Source: Tetrahymena elliotti 4EA (lineage: Eukaryota > Ciliophora > Oligohymenophorea > Hymenostomatida > Tetrahymenidae). From it: 64,000 nucleotides of DNA. The DNA is taken from positions 124,001 to 188,000 of the forward strand of contig JH720347.1 of the NCBI GenBank assembly GCA_000231825.2, written 5' to 3'. Each line of letters begins with the position of its first letter. The stretch's first letter is position 1. Both the position numbers and the translations under genes were made by a program. This document shows positions 36,663 to 49,902 of this stretch, piece after piece. The notes below the pieces were generated by a model. The model had not been told where the DNA came from. It saw only the letters and a program-made list of their open reading frames with translations, and did not search any database.

Positions 36663-39600
36663 TCACTCAACTTCTACTTATTCGTAGAGTGTTTGAAGTT
36701 TTAATCTTTATGTTTATTACTTTGTATTATTTGGTAATGGTATCTTATTAAAAGAGTTTTAGTTTGAATGCTGTGCTGCTTAGATATTACTCATTTAGTT
36801 TTATATACTACGTATTTAAGAGATGTGTTGGTTTTAACTTTGAATTTTCTTCATAAGGCTTTACTAGATTTCAAGAGTATGTTTGATAGAAGGGTTAATT
36901 GCTAAGTTGTAAAACTTCTATTGCCTTAAGGTAGTTACTTTATTTCTTTACCAAAATTCAGTAGAGTGATATATTTGCTTGGTTCTCATTATTGCAAGAA
37001 AGCTTGGGTCTGTGTGCTCATTTTAAATAGTATCACTATAAATATGCTATCTATTTTAATATTCTTAATCAAATTCTTTATTAAATTTATTAATCAAATT
37101 TCTTCTTCTTTAAATTAGTTATAAGACTTTAAGAAAATAATTTTTTAACATTTTCTATGGTTTTCCATTAAGCTTTTTTCTTTCACCTTCAGCAGCTCTA
37201 AAGAGATATTTAAATTTCAAATAGTTTTAAATTAATTAAAAGTGTTATATGTTAGTTTCTGATTTGAATCTTGAGTCAATAATCTATGGTTAGCATTTGA
37301 TTAAATAATAGCATCTTTAAGGAAGAGGTGAGTTTAGCATATTATAATTATATTTATATTTACTATCATTTGAGGAGTAAGCACTTTTTATAAAGCAATA
37401 TGAGTCTGTGATCATAGCATGATATAAGAGGTAAGGCAATCCTAAAATAGTCCATTAAAGCTATTTATATACTAAAATCAAAAACTAAGAAAAATAATAA
37501 TTAATCTAGCTTTTGAAGCAACCCTTTTAGTCGCCTCTTTCTTTTTTAATCAAAACTAATTTTAGTATCATTGTTTGATATTGATGTTTTATGATTGTGA
37601 ATATCATCTTAAACCAAGTAAGAGGAACTAAAGCGATATTAAGTATTAGAAATATCAAGTAAATAACTATCAAAACAATAGAATATACTATCATCAAACA
37701 GGCCTTATTAATATTTATTAGTCTTTGAAATAATAAAACCCAAGAAAATATTATTTAAAAAAAGTTTAAAGGAGGAGGAAAAGCTATCATAAAAGAATAG
37801 TTTTTATCAAATTTTCCTATATAATATTCTTCCAGCAATATAAGAGCATACTCTACATTACTTCTCTCAGTTATCTAGCTATATGTTGTAGTTAAAATAG
37901 CAATTAATAAATTTATCATAATTACATTTGCAGTAAATAAAAACACAGTTTAGATAATCGACTCAGTTAAATTCATATTTTTGTAATCAAAAGTTCCTAA
38001 AGTTGTAGCAATTAAAGTTCTTATTGAATTAGGAAAGCTATCATAAATAGCTAGACGATAGGAGCTGAGGAGATAGAGCAATGAAGCAAAAGCTAATATA
38101 TCTAAGGCAAATATGAATAAAACGGAAAATACTTATCTGAAAGTTAAATTGATAATTTTAATCAAAATTCCTAGCTTTTCATTTCTACTTAAGAACTAAA
38201 TAACTTTTGCAAAAAGACAAACTAATATTAAAGTTAATACATAAACAAAATTTTATAGATTATCAGTTAATGTTTAAGCATTCAAAACATCACAACTTTA
38301 ATTTGATGTTTTATTTTGAAGAAAATCATTGATTTAGTAGTGTGCAAAGCATAAAAAGATTAAAAAAATATCAATATATTCTGTGATGTCATAGTTGTAT
38401 TTCCTTTAAATTATAGTAGAGTGTATCACTTTTAAGATGAAACCTATTTTAATTTTTAAATAAATATAAGAAGCAAGGTTGCATTTCAATTTTTTTAATT
38501 TCTTCATTTTATTTTTTATAAACAAACAAACTAATTGAAAAAATTAGTAATAATTTTAATAATATTTTACCTACTGGTATTAAGTATATAAAATAAATAG
38601 ATATGTTGAAAGTATCAAGAGTTGAACTAACTTAGCTATTTTTGTAGACGAAATATGTGCAATCGTCTTTCCAACTTTTCACGTATTTTTGTATGTTTCC
38701 TGTTGTTAATTCTATAAGCTTACTACAATAAAGATCTGCATCTGTATTAAAATATTATTAGATATCCTCAAGAGTAAAAGTTGGAGTGTATGACTGCAGA
38801 GCTAGAGCTATTTCTGCTTTAAGATCATCTGATTCACACCCAAACATAAGATTAAGAAATTCTGTATTTATGCTTAAAAATCTGTTTGTAAGATTCAAGA
38901 TAGAAAAAAAAGTAACTAAACAGTAGTTGAAAACAGCAAAGTATAAAATCATTTCTAAATATGACCTAATTTTTAAACTTTTTATGTATATATTATACTA
39001 GTAAAAATGATTTATTTTTGAGACAAAATTATAATTGATTGGAGAAACTTCTTTGAAAATATTTAATGTGTCTTAGGTAATATTTTAAATATTTTCATTT
39101 TTATTTATTTTATCATTTTTAAGAGGAGCGTTTTCTTTGCTTGCTTCATTTTATTATTAAGCAGCAGCAGCAGCTATAAACTGTTTAACAAGGTTATTTT
39201 AGTTTTGATTGTGGATGGGGCTTTTTACATAGGTAATTTGTTGTTAATTAGCATTTATGTTTTATTGTAAAAGATGACTGAAAAATTATTTATCTGCTTA
39301 AACATGATCTGGCTCTTGTTCTTTAATATTAAATTTTATTTAAGGGGCTGATGGTTACATGCTATTTAAATTTACTTCAATTTTTTCAAATTTTTATTTA
39401 TAATGCATGTATGGTATTTTCATCTTTTTATGATTGAACAAATAATTGAAACTTGTTGAACTAGAGAGCAGATTCATATCAAAGTGATTAGAGCTCATGT
39501 ACTTCTCATGGATTAATTTTAAAATGAGATCTTGCTACAGAAATTCATTGAAATAGGTATAAATTACTTTGCTCTTACAAATCTAAACTAAAGATTTATC

Positions 39601-41521
39601 AGAAGGGAATATTATTTTAAAAAGAGTCATTTTCATTTATCTTTCATCAGTTATCTAATCCCTAAATTAAGTTGCAAGATTTCTTTTTATTTAAATGATT
39701 AATGGTTAATTCAATAAATTCAATAAAAAATAATTAAAAAAATATCATACTTATAGTAATCTGAGAGTCTATTCAGTTATATCTAAAGAGGATTTTTATT
39801 TAAACTTAACTTATAAAGTACTTTAGAGATAATTATTGAGCTGATTACTGGATTTAAAGTATAGACTTAAAGCATATAATATTGAGATTGTTTTTAGGCG
39901 ACCTAAATATTTATAAAAATATTTTTTCAAAAAATCAATAAAATTTGTTTGTTACTTCTTCAAAAAGCTCAATGATAGTCTCAGTATACCAGAGTGGAGC
40001 TGAAGACCTCTATTTTTTTTATGATATTTTTTTCATGAAGTAAAGACCTTCAGCAAAGGTTTCGTTGCATCTTATAAGTTAGCAAATGTAGAGGAAAATT
40101 TTTTCTGTTAAAAAGAGAGTTTTGACCCATTTTTATCTAAATGAGAAGGCTTTTGAAAACATAGCTATGTTAAGGCTAATTAAGGACTATTTCATTATTT
40201 TTTTGGTTATAAAAAGTTATGGTGGTATCAGTTTTGTTTCAACGAAATACATAAGTAATTCGACAGAAGTTTAATGAAAACCTTCACTAATAATAAATAG
40301 AAGTAATTCATGCTCATTTTCTATAGAACCCTTCTTTACATAATAAGAAGTAACTTGTTCCATTGCCCTTTTGATTTTTTAATTTCCTGATATTCTTTTA
40401 CTTTTTGATTTAGGCATTCTTTTTTTATAGTTTGCTATTATAATTTCTAAAGTTGATAAGCTTTTCTTTGACATAGCCGATATTATCTATTTTCTAACAA
40501 CATGTATTCTCACTTAAAATATTAAAAGAAAAAAATTTAAAAGAGGTATAAATTCTTTAACTCTGAGAGCGAGGATAATTATTTCATTTAAAAAAATTAA
40601 ACTATTAATGTTCTTTTCAATGAAGGAGTAAATATCTTAATCAAACAATTCAGAATTATCTTAAACTTGCATAATATCTTTCTAAAATTTAAAATACAGG
40701 TTCAAAGCTAATTTATTCATATTCATTTAGCAGAGGATACTCATCAGCATTATATATATTGTTCCAAGTACTTTTAGATCAAATATATCTTTTTCACACA
40801 TTTATTATACTAATTCCAAATTAGGATTTTACAAAATTAAAGTTCCATCATTTCTATGTTGTTAATCTTCCATTTAACTGACTTTATTTTAAGTATTATT
40901 ATTATTTGTTTCATTTCTAGATGGGTCTAAATTCTATTCAGTTTACTATTGGAAAAATTAATTGTCAGTATTTTCAATTATTATCTAATTTTAGTCCAAG
41001 TTTTATTTAGATAGTTTTTATTCTGTTTCTATTTACTTAATATTGAAACCTGCTTTATCTATCAAATCATTAATATTATTTTATTCTTTTACTGAATTTC
41101 TATTATGTTCACTTAAGCCATTGTGAAAAAGGTTAAATACTTCTGGTTTTACATTAGATTGGTCTTAACCATTCTAATTCTGATTCTATCCCTATTACAT
41201 AGATATCCCAAACATGAAAATAGGAATTAAGTATTCTTTTTCTATATTATATCTTTTTTTATTTTCATCCACTTTTTCATCTTGAATACCTAGTAATTCT
41301 TTAGCTATTTTATATTCTATTTATTCTTGCTACTATTTTTTTTCTTCTTCTACCTGATTTATGATGTTAATATTTGTTTTCTTTCTCTAAAAATTTTTTG
41401 TATCATTTCTTTATAATTAGTAATTGCTTTCCTACATGTTAAATTCAATTTCATCTCCGCGAGGTTTTTATGAATGAAAAATGTCCTCATTTTATATTTA
41501 TTTTAATGGAATTTTCTACAT
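36663..41521 (-). CDS. TRP/polycystin-like cation channel
   Basis: Predicted membrane cation channel of 1,554 aa. Four exons (introns 39903-39955, 39683-39750 and 38502-38574) join exactly in phase. The N-terminal ~1,000 residues are cytosolic: Gln/Asn-rich, then helical repeat-like sequence. The channel core follows, with hydrophobic segments beginning LEMILYFAVFNYCLVTFF, then YIDIFLIFLCFAHY, LTLILVCLFAKVIQFL and FSVLFIFALDILAFASLLYL. Next come a pore-like segment SIRTLIATTLGTFDYKN and a last helix VIMINLLIAILTTTYSQI. NLLIAxL...Y after a pore loop is the TRP-superfamily signature. A large region between the first two TM helices, with several cysteines, would be luminal or extracellular, as in polycystins and TRPML. 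A Lys/Gln-rich tail of about 450 residues closes it. Ion selectivity cannot be read. Confidence 0.8.
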
Positions 41522-42652
41522 CTACTAAGATAAAATAAAGTACAGTTAAAAAATATATTTTTTTGAATAAATAATTAGTATTATCTATCTATTAATTAAT
41601 TTCAGTTTGATTGCATTCAAATTAAATTAAAAAAGTTAATTATTTTGTTTTTGTTTGGATGCAAACTTTGTAAAATTTACACTTTTTAATTACTAAATTT
41701 AAATAGAAAAAAGTTATACTGAAATAGAAAAGACAAGCAAATAAGGAATTTGAAAATTGAAATTGAAGAACAATAATTTATTTTAAATGTCTTTTGATAT
41801 TTGCCTGTTTTATTTTATTTTTACAAGTAAATAATGTATTACCATGTTTTTAAATCTTTCTATTAATTAAAATCGAAAACTATTTACTTGAAAATACTTA
41901 AGATCTTCTTGGTTTTAAATTAAATTTCATCAGAAACAAACAGAACAAAACAAAAGGTTACAAAATAAATATTTTATTTTTTCAAGATAAATTATTTATT
42001 TGTTGAAAATATATTTCACATTTTACGATAATTTTGAAAAATATTAGCTTGTTAGTTTTATTATTTTGCATCACAGAATTGGAAAATTTACCTCGATTTT
42101 AAAAATTGAATACTCTTTGATTTTGGATTAAGATACCTTTATTTGGAAAGTCTATTGACTTCTAAAATAGAGTAAAAAATGTGTTTTTAAATGTTTAGAA
42201 TAGATAATTTATCTACAAGATATAAACTTCATTGTTACTTTTTTTTTCATAGAATTTAGGGAGTAAATATCTTTAACATACAGAATGTAATAAATAATAA
42301 AATATTTTTGTCTATTTTATGATATGGTACTCTACTAGTTATTTATGAAGATTTGATATTATTTATTAAATTAAAAACTAATTTTTAATATTGTGCATTT
42401 ATATTTAAAAATTTGTAGGCTTTGAAAATTATTAAATATTTTTCAATCAGAAAATAGTTCTTCTTACAATTAGCAAATAATTTATCTAAAATTTTATTCA
42501 AATATTTAAGGTTCCTAATTCTTTTTTAATTTAAAAAACTAGTAAAGTTATCTTAAATCTTCTTCATATTAAACTTTTTCTTCTAAAATTTTTTGGTATT
42601 CCTAATTATTAAAAAAATAAAGAAAAAAATATGATTTGTATGTAAATAAATA
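41522..42652. other. Intergenic, 1.1 kb
   Basis: AT-rich spacer upstream of the channel gene. Nothing recognisable. Confidence 0.45.
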
Positions 42653-43060
42653 TCATACACTATGATTAATTCTGAAATGTTACAACTACACTTGCATAAC
42701 TTATATTGATTCATCTAGATCTTTAATTGCATTCCTCATTTATTCAAGTACTTTTTACATTTAATTATTATCTTTCTCTATCTAGTAAACAATAGAGAAA
42801 ATAGAAACAGGTTTTACTTAAGAAATTTCCATTCTCTAGCTCCTTTTAGAACGACTTGATTAATTACCATTCTGTAGAAAATTATCCTAATTTGTATATT
42901 TTAAAGGCGAGTTTCTCCTTGAAGTTACACAGGCAGAAGGTCTAGAAGGCTTTGAATAATTTTTATTAGCATATTCTACATAAAAACTATAATAATCTTA
43001 AGCCATTTATTTAGCTTTTCGAGATGAATTTAATTCATCATAACCCTAGTTAAAATTCAT
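42653..43060 (-). CDS. Small helical hypothetical protein
   Basis: Intronless, 136 codons (135 aa), unrecognised. N-terminal half: MNFNQGYDELNSSRKAKQ, a Tyr-rich patch (DYYSFYVEY) and basic Ser/Arg-rich sequence (SSRSKRSQR). The C-terminal ~45 residues form a probable coiled coil (IEKDNNQMQKVLEQMRNAI, LDESIQVMQVQLQ). The amino-acid mix and phase are coding-like. An in-frame upstream ATG at 43114 would add 18 residues, but that stretch is hydrophobic and spacer-like, so I start at 43060. Confidence 0.65.
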
Positions 43061-44010
43061 ATTTAATGATCTCTTTATAAACTAAAATAGAAAATAAATT
43101 GTATACTTCATCATGTCTTTATAATTATACTTCTAATTTAAATACCTTTTAAAACACAAAATTATTCAATTTTGTAAATCCTTTAAGGATGATATTAAAA
43201 TAAGATTTACTTATTTGACTTTATTCATTTATTTACTCATTTCTATCTACTCTTTTAAATATTATCTACATTTTTAAAATAAATATTTCAAAAATCATGA
43301 TTGAATTATTTATTATTCACTACCTTATCCCTAATAAAATTTTATTTTTCATTTCTGTGCTTATTTTAGATTCAGGGGTTGCTACGATTGTATTATATTA
43401 CATTATTACATTTTCAATCCTTTACAAATCGTCTGTTTGAACATTTGATAAAATAGCAGATTCGTTGTTCTTATTAAATGGCTTATCCTAATAGCATTAT
43501 AATAAGTGGATAAATAAATCTTTAAAAATAATTGTTAGTATTCATACTTTTTATCTATCAGTAAGGCAAGTATGGTCTTGATTAGCTTGGTTTTTTGAAT
43601 TTTTTTATGGATTATAAGATTATTAAAAGGAATTTGAAGCTGTTTGTATCTTAGATAAATCTAATTTCTTAATTTAAAGTTTCATATTACCTAAAATAGA
43701 ATATACAACTTAAAAGATAGATAGATATTTCTTTTAATTAATTTTAACTAATTTCCAAATCTCGCTAAATTACAATAATTTATTTTTTGATTGGCCAAAA
43801 TTTTTTCCAACAAATTAGCTAAATTTCAGTAAGCTAGATACTTTGAAGGAACATTAAACAAATTACAAATATTAATGTTGAAATAAAGATAAAACTCGCA
43901 ATTAATTAACACATAAAATATTTTCAAAAATCTTAAGAAAATAATTAACAAACTATTAATTAACTCGCTCTATGAAATTCATTTACATATTTACATTTTT
44001 AATTTGTTTT
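43061..44010. other. Intergenic, 0.95 kb, with a weak plus-strand frame
   Basis: Spacer between two minus-strand genes. On the plus strand 43478-43846 an ATG-to-TGA frame of 123 codons begins MAYPNSIIISGQ and is rich in Ile, Leu, Phe and Gln. It has no recognised motif and could be chance, so I do not call it. Confidence 0.4.
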
Positions 44011-46640
44011 TCATGAAAAGAAATTATTTTTTTTAACATTAAATGGGAGATTTTAATTTTTTGTTGAGGTTGGTTGTACTTAAATTTATTATTAAATATG
44101 ATTTTAATTTCCTTATTATCTATTAAATTAGGAATTATCCTATCTTATTTATTACTTTGGGCTTTTAGGAATACCTGAGAGACTGTCTATATCTTAGTTT
44201 TTGGTTTAACTGCTTATGCTATTCTTTTTTGATTAATTTTATTATTTAGGTGAAACATATTCATTTTACTTCGAATCTTAGATAATCTACTCATTCTGAT
44301 TACTAAAGTTTTCTTAATTTTATAAGTCAATTTACCTTTAAGAATTCTAAGAAAAAGCCTGGCTGGAAAAACTGCCATTCTTTAAAATTGACTTGTTGAT
44401 AATATTAGCAATTTATTCTTAGAAATTATTTAGATTTTAGTTTTCTTTGTATTATTTTTATGTATTTTCATTTGTGTATTTATAAGCTGATTATTAACTT
44501 TTTTAGTTTTTAGAATGATACTAATTAATTACTGGTTTAAAAGTACAGCCTTCTTCTTGGGATACTTTTTATTTTAGTTTGACAAAATTTTTCTCTTTTT
44601 GTTTTGAATTTTCATAAAGTCTATCATAAGCAGATTATTAGCTTTAAGCCTAGTTTTGCTAAAAGATTATTCCTGATTTTTTATTTATCTAAGGATGGCA
44701 ATTTTTCAATTCTTGTATCATCTAATCTTCTTTTTCTTTTTTCTTAAATTCTAGTCTTTGTTAAAATATTTCAGCCTTATCATAAAGCCTCTAGTAAAGA
44801 TCTTGCTGATTTTCCTAATTTTCGAATTATTATTTTTCTCTATACCTTTAAGTATATATTTCTGGCTTAAAGGTAAGTTCTTTCTTTTACATGAAGTTGT
44901 TTTCAACTTCTTTAACAAGTTGATTATTGAGTCTCTAGAAATGCAAATCATAAAGTCTCTCATGAGCTTATTTATAATCACTTGTTTAACCAACTTAGCT
45001 TTTATTATCTTATTTGTATTTTGAAATAGGTGAAGCACTTCTATACTAACTAAATAAATAAAAAAAATTTTGAATATACCAAAAATTAAAAAATAAATAT
45101 TTAAGTAAAAAAAAATAATTATTTTCAAAATATTTTTGAAATCTTGTAAATTTAGACTGTTCGTTTTTTGCTTCTTTTCCATTTTAAATTTCTAGATTAT
45201 AAAAGAGAAGTTAATTAGTCCGTTAAGATGATAATTTAATTTTAAATTCTATTTATTTTAATAACTTTTACTGAACTATTTTTTTTGACATAAAATTGAT
45301 AATGCAAATTAAATAAAATTGCTGGTTTTAAAATAATATATTGCTTACTTTCCATATAATTTGACTGGAGTTATGTTTCTTGAGTGGTTTTGCTGTATGT
45401 ATCCATTTCTTGAGTCAGTATTAGAATTATTTTATACTAATCCAATTTAATGCTAATATTATGATCCTGAGTTTATGCTATTTATTTCATAGTTATCTTC
45501 ATTTTATTAGTTCCAGTTTTACCATTTAAGAAAATCTTTTTTATTTTTGAGTTTTGCTGGTGTTATCATTTATTCTTCGTCCAACATATCCTTCTCTTTT
45601 TGAGACAATATTTGATTAGAATTTCTTTCACCCATGTTTTTTTAGCTTTTAATTTATGTATTTTTATTTTACATCTAGCTCTTTGTATTTTGTTTGCTAT
45701 AATCATTGTTTGTGCCATATTTATTATACAATCTATCAAATACTTTTTCTTAAGAGTTTTATTTTAAAGGGCCTGAACCACTTATCTTATGAGGATCATT
45801 TTTTGTTTGATTGATTTTTGGATGAAATGTGCACTTTTGTAGTTCTATTTCTTCTCTCTTTTACCAAGAAGAAAGCTAATCTTTCATATTTATTGATCTT
45901 TTCTATGAGAGTCTTTAAAAGACTTAATCTGTATTTCCTTATTAACTTTATTAGCGTGCTGGTGATTTTGATTTAAAACTTGCAGATATGTTTGGAGAGA
46001 ATGTACATTCTTTTGTCTCTTATTCTTTTCTTATTTCTCTCATTAATATTTGAAATTCTTGTTTATTAAATGCTTGCTAGTATAGTCTATCATGTATTTA
46101 GCTAGATTAATCATATCTTTACCTGTAGTATGGACTTGAATTTTGAGATAGTCTAGAATTTTGCTAATTAATACCTAACATTTTGCTATAATTTTCTTGT
46201 TATTCTCCCTCTTAATTATTAATTTCTGATGGTTCATGATGTAGATGATGATATTATTCATTTTATGATTTTAAAGGAGACTAATTTGAAGTTCTAACTT
46301 ATTACTCTTGAAGTTCTTCCATTTTATCATCTTAGTTAAAATTCTTTTCATCTTATATTTCTCCATACAATAAGTAATTTTTGTAAGACTCAAGAGTTTT
46401 TTCTGCATTTTCAAAATGCTCTGTATCTCCTAATCTCTCAAAATAATCACTTAAATGGTAAAGGGCATCATCTTCTGATTATATCTAATCAGAGAATTTA
46501 TTTATCTCATCCATATCGCTTTCATGTAAGATAGAAACTTTGATTAAGAATCCTATGAAAGACTGTTTATCAAATTAAGGTGTTATCAATTATTCTTACA
46601 TGATAAGTTACTATTTATTATTAGTTTTAAGAATATCCAT
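44011..46640 (-). CDS. Repeat protein with alternating TFxP and RLY motifs
   Basis: About 776 aa. Two exons, with an intron at 45050-45348 (299 nt) joining in phase. No enzyme domain. Two short motifs alternate along the chain. One is a TFxPxI element: CTFSPNI, CTFHPKI, LTFKPEI, the variant NCHPQI, and CTFKPVI. The other is a helix cap around RLY: DRLYQQA, DRLYNKY, ERLYDLH, QRLYDKA and DRLYENS. The sequence between is Gln/Lys/Glu-rich and helical. Similar TFxPxI repeats occur in many uncharacterised proteins of ciliates and flagellates, so a cytoskeletal or ciliary binding role is a reasonable guess only. Two overlapping frames at 44751-45182 that stay open under the standard code are not the coding frame; the RLY repeats are in a third frame. 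Confidence 0.78.
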
Positions 46641-47516
46641 TAAGATAAATATATATTTATTAATAATTTTTATTAGTTAGAAATTTGTTTTTAGATTTTT
46701 TTTCTGTTTTAACGGAGGTAGAAGAAGATTTTGTTTGATCAATCAGAGGAGCAATAGTTTAATAACTTTAATTTCAAATATTAATTAGTTAAATTTCAAT
46801 ATTTTATTCATCTTAGATAATTCTATTAAACTTTTTGGATTAATATTCCAAAATTATTTACAAAATATTTTAAAAACAGTTTTAATAACATTTGAACTAT
46901 CAAAACTCTCTTAAAGATAGATAGTAATTCCATCAACAAAATGTACTACAAGGAGTAGATTTAATTCTTTTGACTGTATTTTTAGTTATCCATACTTACT
47001 TGTCAAAATACTTAGTAGGAGCAAATGGATATAGAGTGAAGGTAATTAATTATCAAGCTTGATTAATTTTTTTATTTTAAAAGCTTTTATAAAATCACAA
47101 AAGTCTGCAAAAGAAGTATTATAATTAAGTCAGTTAAAATTTTAGTGTATGAATTTTTAACTTTTAAAGCAATAAGCTTCCATAAATTATTTATTATCAA
47201 TTAAGAATTAATTAAATGATCAAATATTAATGGATGAGAATAATCTAAATTTTAACTCAGAACAACAAAAAACTTTTTTAGTATTTGACAAATATTATAT
47301 AAATAAAAAAATAAATAACAATCTCTTATCACTCTTTTTCTTGAAATTAAAAGGTTAATTTTTAATTAAATCTTGTCTAAAATTTATTTATTATTTGTGA
47401 AAAATATTTTAATTTAAAATTAATTAGTTTTTATTTAGATTTTCAAAAAAGCAAAGCAATTAAGATTTTCTTCAAATAATTATTTTGTTATACATCGATT
47501 ACAAATACTAATTATT
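46641..47516. other. Intergenic, 0.9 kb
   Basis: AT-rich spacer between two minus-strand genes. No feature that I can support. Confidence 0.45.
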
Positions 47517-48365
47517 TCAGTGTTTTGTTGGAATTTTAGGAGCCTTTTTAATACCCTTTCTTAAAAAATTATTTCCTAAATCATCTTCTTTCTTTTCTAC
47601 AAAAGATCTTTTTTCCCAATCACTTTTCATTAATTTTACAGGTCTATTACCAACATATTTTCCATTCATTTCTTTCATGGCTTTAAGGAAATCTTATGGA
47701 TCTAAGAAGCTTACAAAACCATAACCCTTTGTTTTTTAACTTCTTTTGTCTCTTACTACTCTAGCCTTACAAAATGAGGAATACTTTTTAAAAGAGTTAG
47801 CTAAAACATCATCAGTAACTTCGTTACCTAAATTACCACAAAAAATACGATAATCATTATCAATCCATGAAGCCATATTAGGATCAACCCAAACATCACC
47901 TGCTGATTTTCTCATAATCTTTTGCTTTTATCTCTCTTCTTCTTTTTCCTACTGCAATTATCTTTTTGTCTTCATTGAATCTGGTCTTTTTTGGGTTTTA
48001 CTCGCCATAGCTATTCTAGACACTTTTTTTTTAATCAAATCATTATTAACAGATTGAATAGCTGCTTCTTGACCATCAACTAATTACCCTATAAATGGAA
48101 TTACTTTATCTTCTTCATATTGATTGTCTCTAAATTCATTGTTTTAGTTATCCTCTTCTTGAATCATTTCAATATCTGTGACTTGAAATTATTGATTTTA
48201 ATCTTTTTGTCCATCAGTAAATGATTACTATTGATCAAACTTTAAAGTTGGTTAATTCTAACTCTATTTAATTTAAGCAGAAGAATTTTGACTTGTAGTT
48301 GGCACACCTACCTTTTTTTTAAATAATGCATTAATCTTATCTAGAGTAGAGTTAATTTAGCTCAT
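47517..48365 (-). CDS. RBM42: RBM42-type RNA-recognition-motif protein
   Basis: Intronless, 283 codons (282 aa). One RRM at about 173-250: RNP2 is RIFCGNL and RNP1 is KGYGFVSF. The helices NEVTDDVLANSFKKY and DPQDFLKAMKEMNGKYVGNR follow the RBM42 pattern very closely, including KARVVRDKRSQKTKGYGF and the following PVKLMKSDWEKR. Just before the RRM, RKSAGDVWVDPNMASWIDND also matches the RBM42 lead-in. The N-terminal half is Gln/acidic and basic low complexity (LQQEKEEERQKQK). Animal RBM42 is a nuclear protein associated with hnRNP K and splicing complexes; the same general role is inferred here. The C terminus is basic (RKGIKKAPKIPTKH). Confidence 0.9.
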
Positions 48366-49902
48366 TTTCACTTTCTGTTTTTCCTATTTACTTTACAAAA
48401 GTTAACAAAATGAAATTTTTGAAAATTAATTATAAATCAATTCTTTGGTGATAATTTGAAATGAAAATACCAAATTTATTTTTGGAGTAAATTAATTAAA
48501 AGTAGAAAAAATTTATAATCTTCATTTTTTCTAGAATTTTTATAATTAATTATTAAATAAATTGNNNNNNNNNNNNNNNNNNNNNNNNNNNNNNNNNNNN
48601 NNNNNNNNNNNNNNNNNNNNNNNNNNNNNNNNNNNNNNNNNNNNNNNNNNNNNNNNNNNNNNNNAAAAATTTTTCAAAATATTTAACCAAAAAAGATTAA
48701 TTTTTCAAAATTTTTTCTGATTGATTTTTAGAAAATAAACAATTCTTTAATTTATTTTTAGTTAAAAGTTTTTGACTAACTAAAAATTAAAAATTGACTA
48801 TTTTTAAGATATTTATTTAAGTTAAAGATTAAAATTGGTTCCAATATTAAAAATATTTTACTTTCAAATTCCGATTCAAAGAAATAAAATGGTTAGAAAA
48901 ATGAATTTTTAAACGAAAAAGTAAAAAAGTGTAAGCAATTTGAAATGTTTTGATAAAAGCTTAACTAATTTGAATTGATGCTTAATTAATAAAATTTTCC
49001 AGAAGCTAATTTTATTCTATTTAAGGGTTTTTGGTACTAGTAAATTAATTGAATAATAAATTTTAGGTGTACTAAAAATAAATTTATTAAGTAATAAGTT
49101 AAATAATGACGCAATTGATTTTACAGTAAAATTCCAATGAAATTAGAATAAAGGTTAAAAAATAAAAAAATTAGAGCAAAATTTTGATTTATTAGTCTTT
49201 ATTTTGTAATATTTTTGTATTTATTTTTAATTAATTTTGGATACGGTTAAAAATTTAATTTCTTGAACAGAAGGTTAAGTCATTTAAATTATGTAGTAAT
49301 AGATATTTATTTATCTAATTAAATATATTTATACTTAATAAAATTATCTAAGATTCAACAATTTAAATTATTTAATAAAAGAGAAAAATATCTCAATTTA
49401 ATTACATCAAGATGAATTAATATTTTCAAAAATTTATTTGATTATTATTAAAACTCTAAAAATGTAAAGACAAATAAAAATAAGAAATTTACGAATTCAG
49501 TTTGTCAAAATTGAAAATACTTGAATAATACTGCAAAAAGCTCAGAAAATTACACTATTATATAAAGCTCAAGTATATTAATGGTAAATGATCAAAATTA
49601 TAAAAAAATGAGTAAAAATTAAGCAAAAGCTCTATTGAAATGTATTAAATTTAATCAATTATTATTCTTTTTCTGCTCTGTATATAAAAATATTATTAGA
49701 AATTAAAATCTATATCTTGATTCTTTTCCATAAAAATTGTACATATTTAAGGAAATTTTGCTGCCTAAAAGCACTTGTAAATTATATTCTCAAAATTAAT
49801 CTGATTACTGAAAAAAAAAATAATCAAAAACATAATTTATCAATTAAAAGAAGATAATCAGTTTTATAGCAAGCAATAACAAAATATCATTAAGTTATAT
49901 AA
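48366..49902. other. Intergenic, with assembly gap
   Basis: Divergent spacer between RBM42 (minus) and the AGC kinase (plus), so both promoters should be here. It is interrupted by 100 N at 48565-48664. The rest is AT-rich with no gene visible. Confidence 0.5.
48565..48664. other. 100-N scaffold gap
   Basis: Exactly 100 consecutive N. A round 100 is the usual placeholder for a join of unknown length, so distances across it are unreliable. Confidence 0.97.

Noticed and set aside
44751..45182. A 143-codon minus frame and an 88-codon plus frame, open even under the standard code
   Set aside because: The true coding frame here is a third one carrying the RLY and TFxP repeats that continue on both sides. 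The first ~130 bases of the 143-codon frame lie in an intron.
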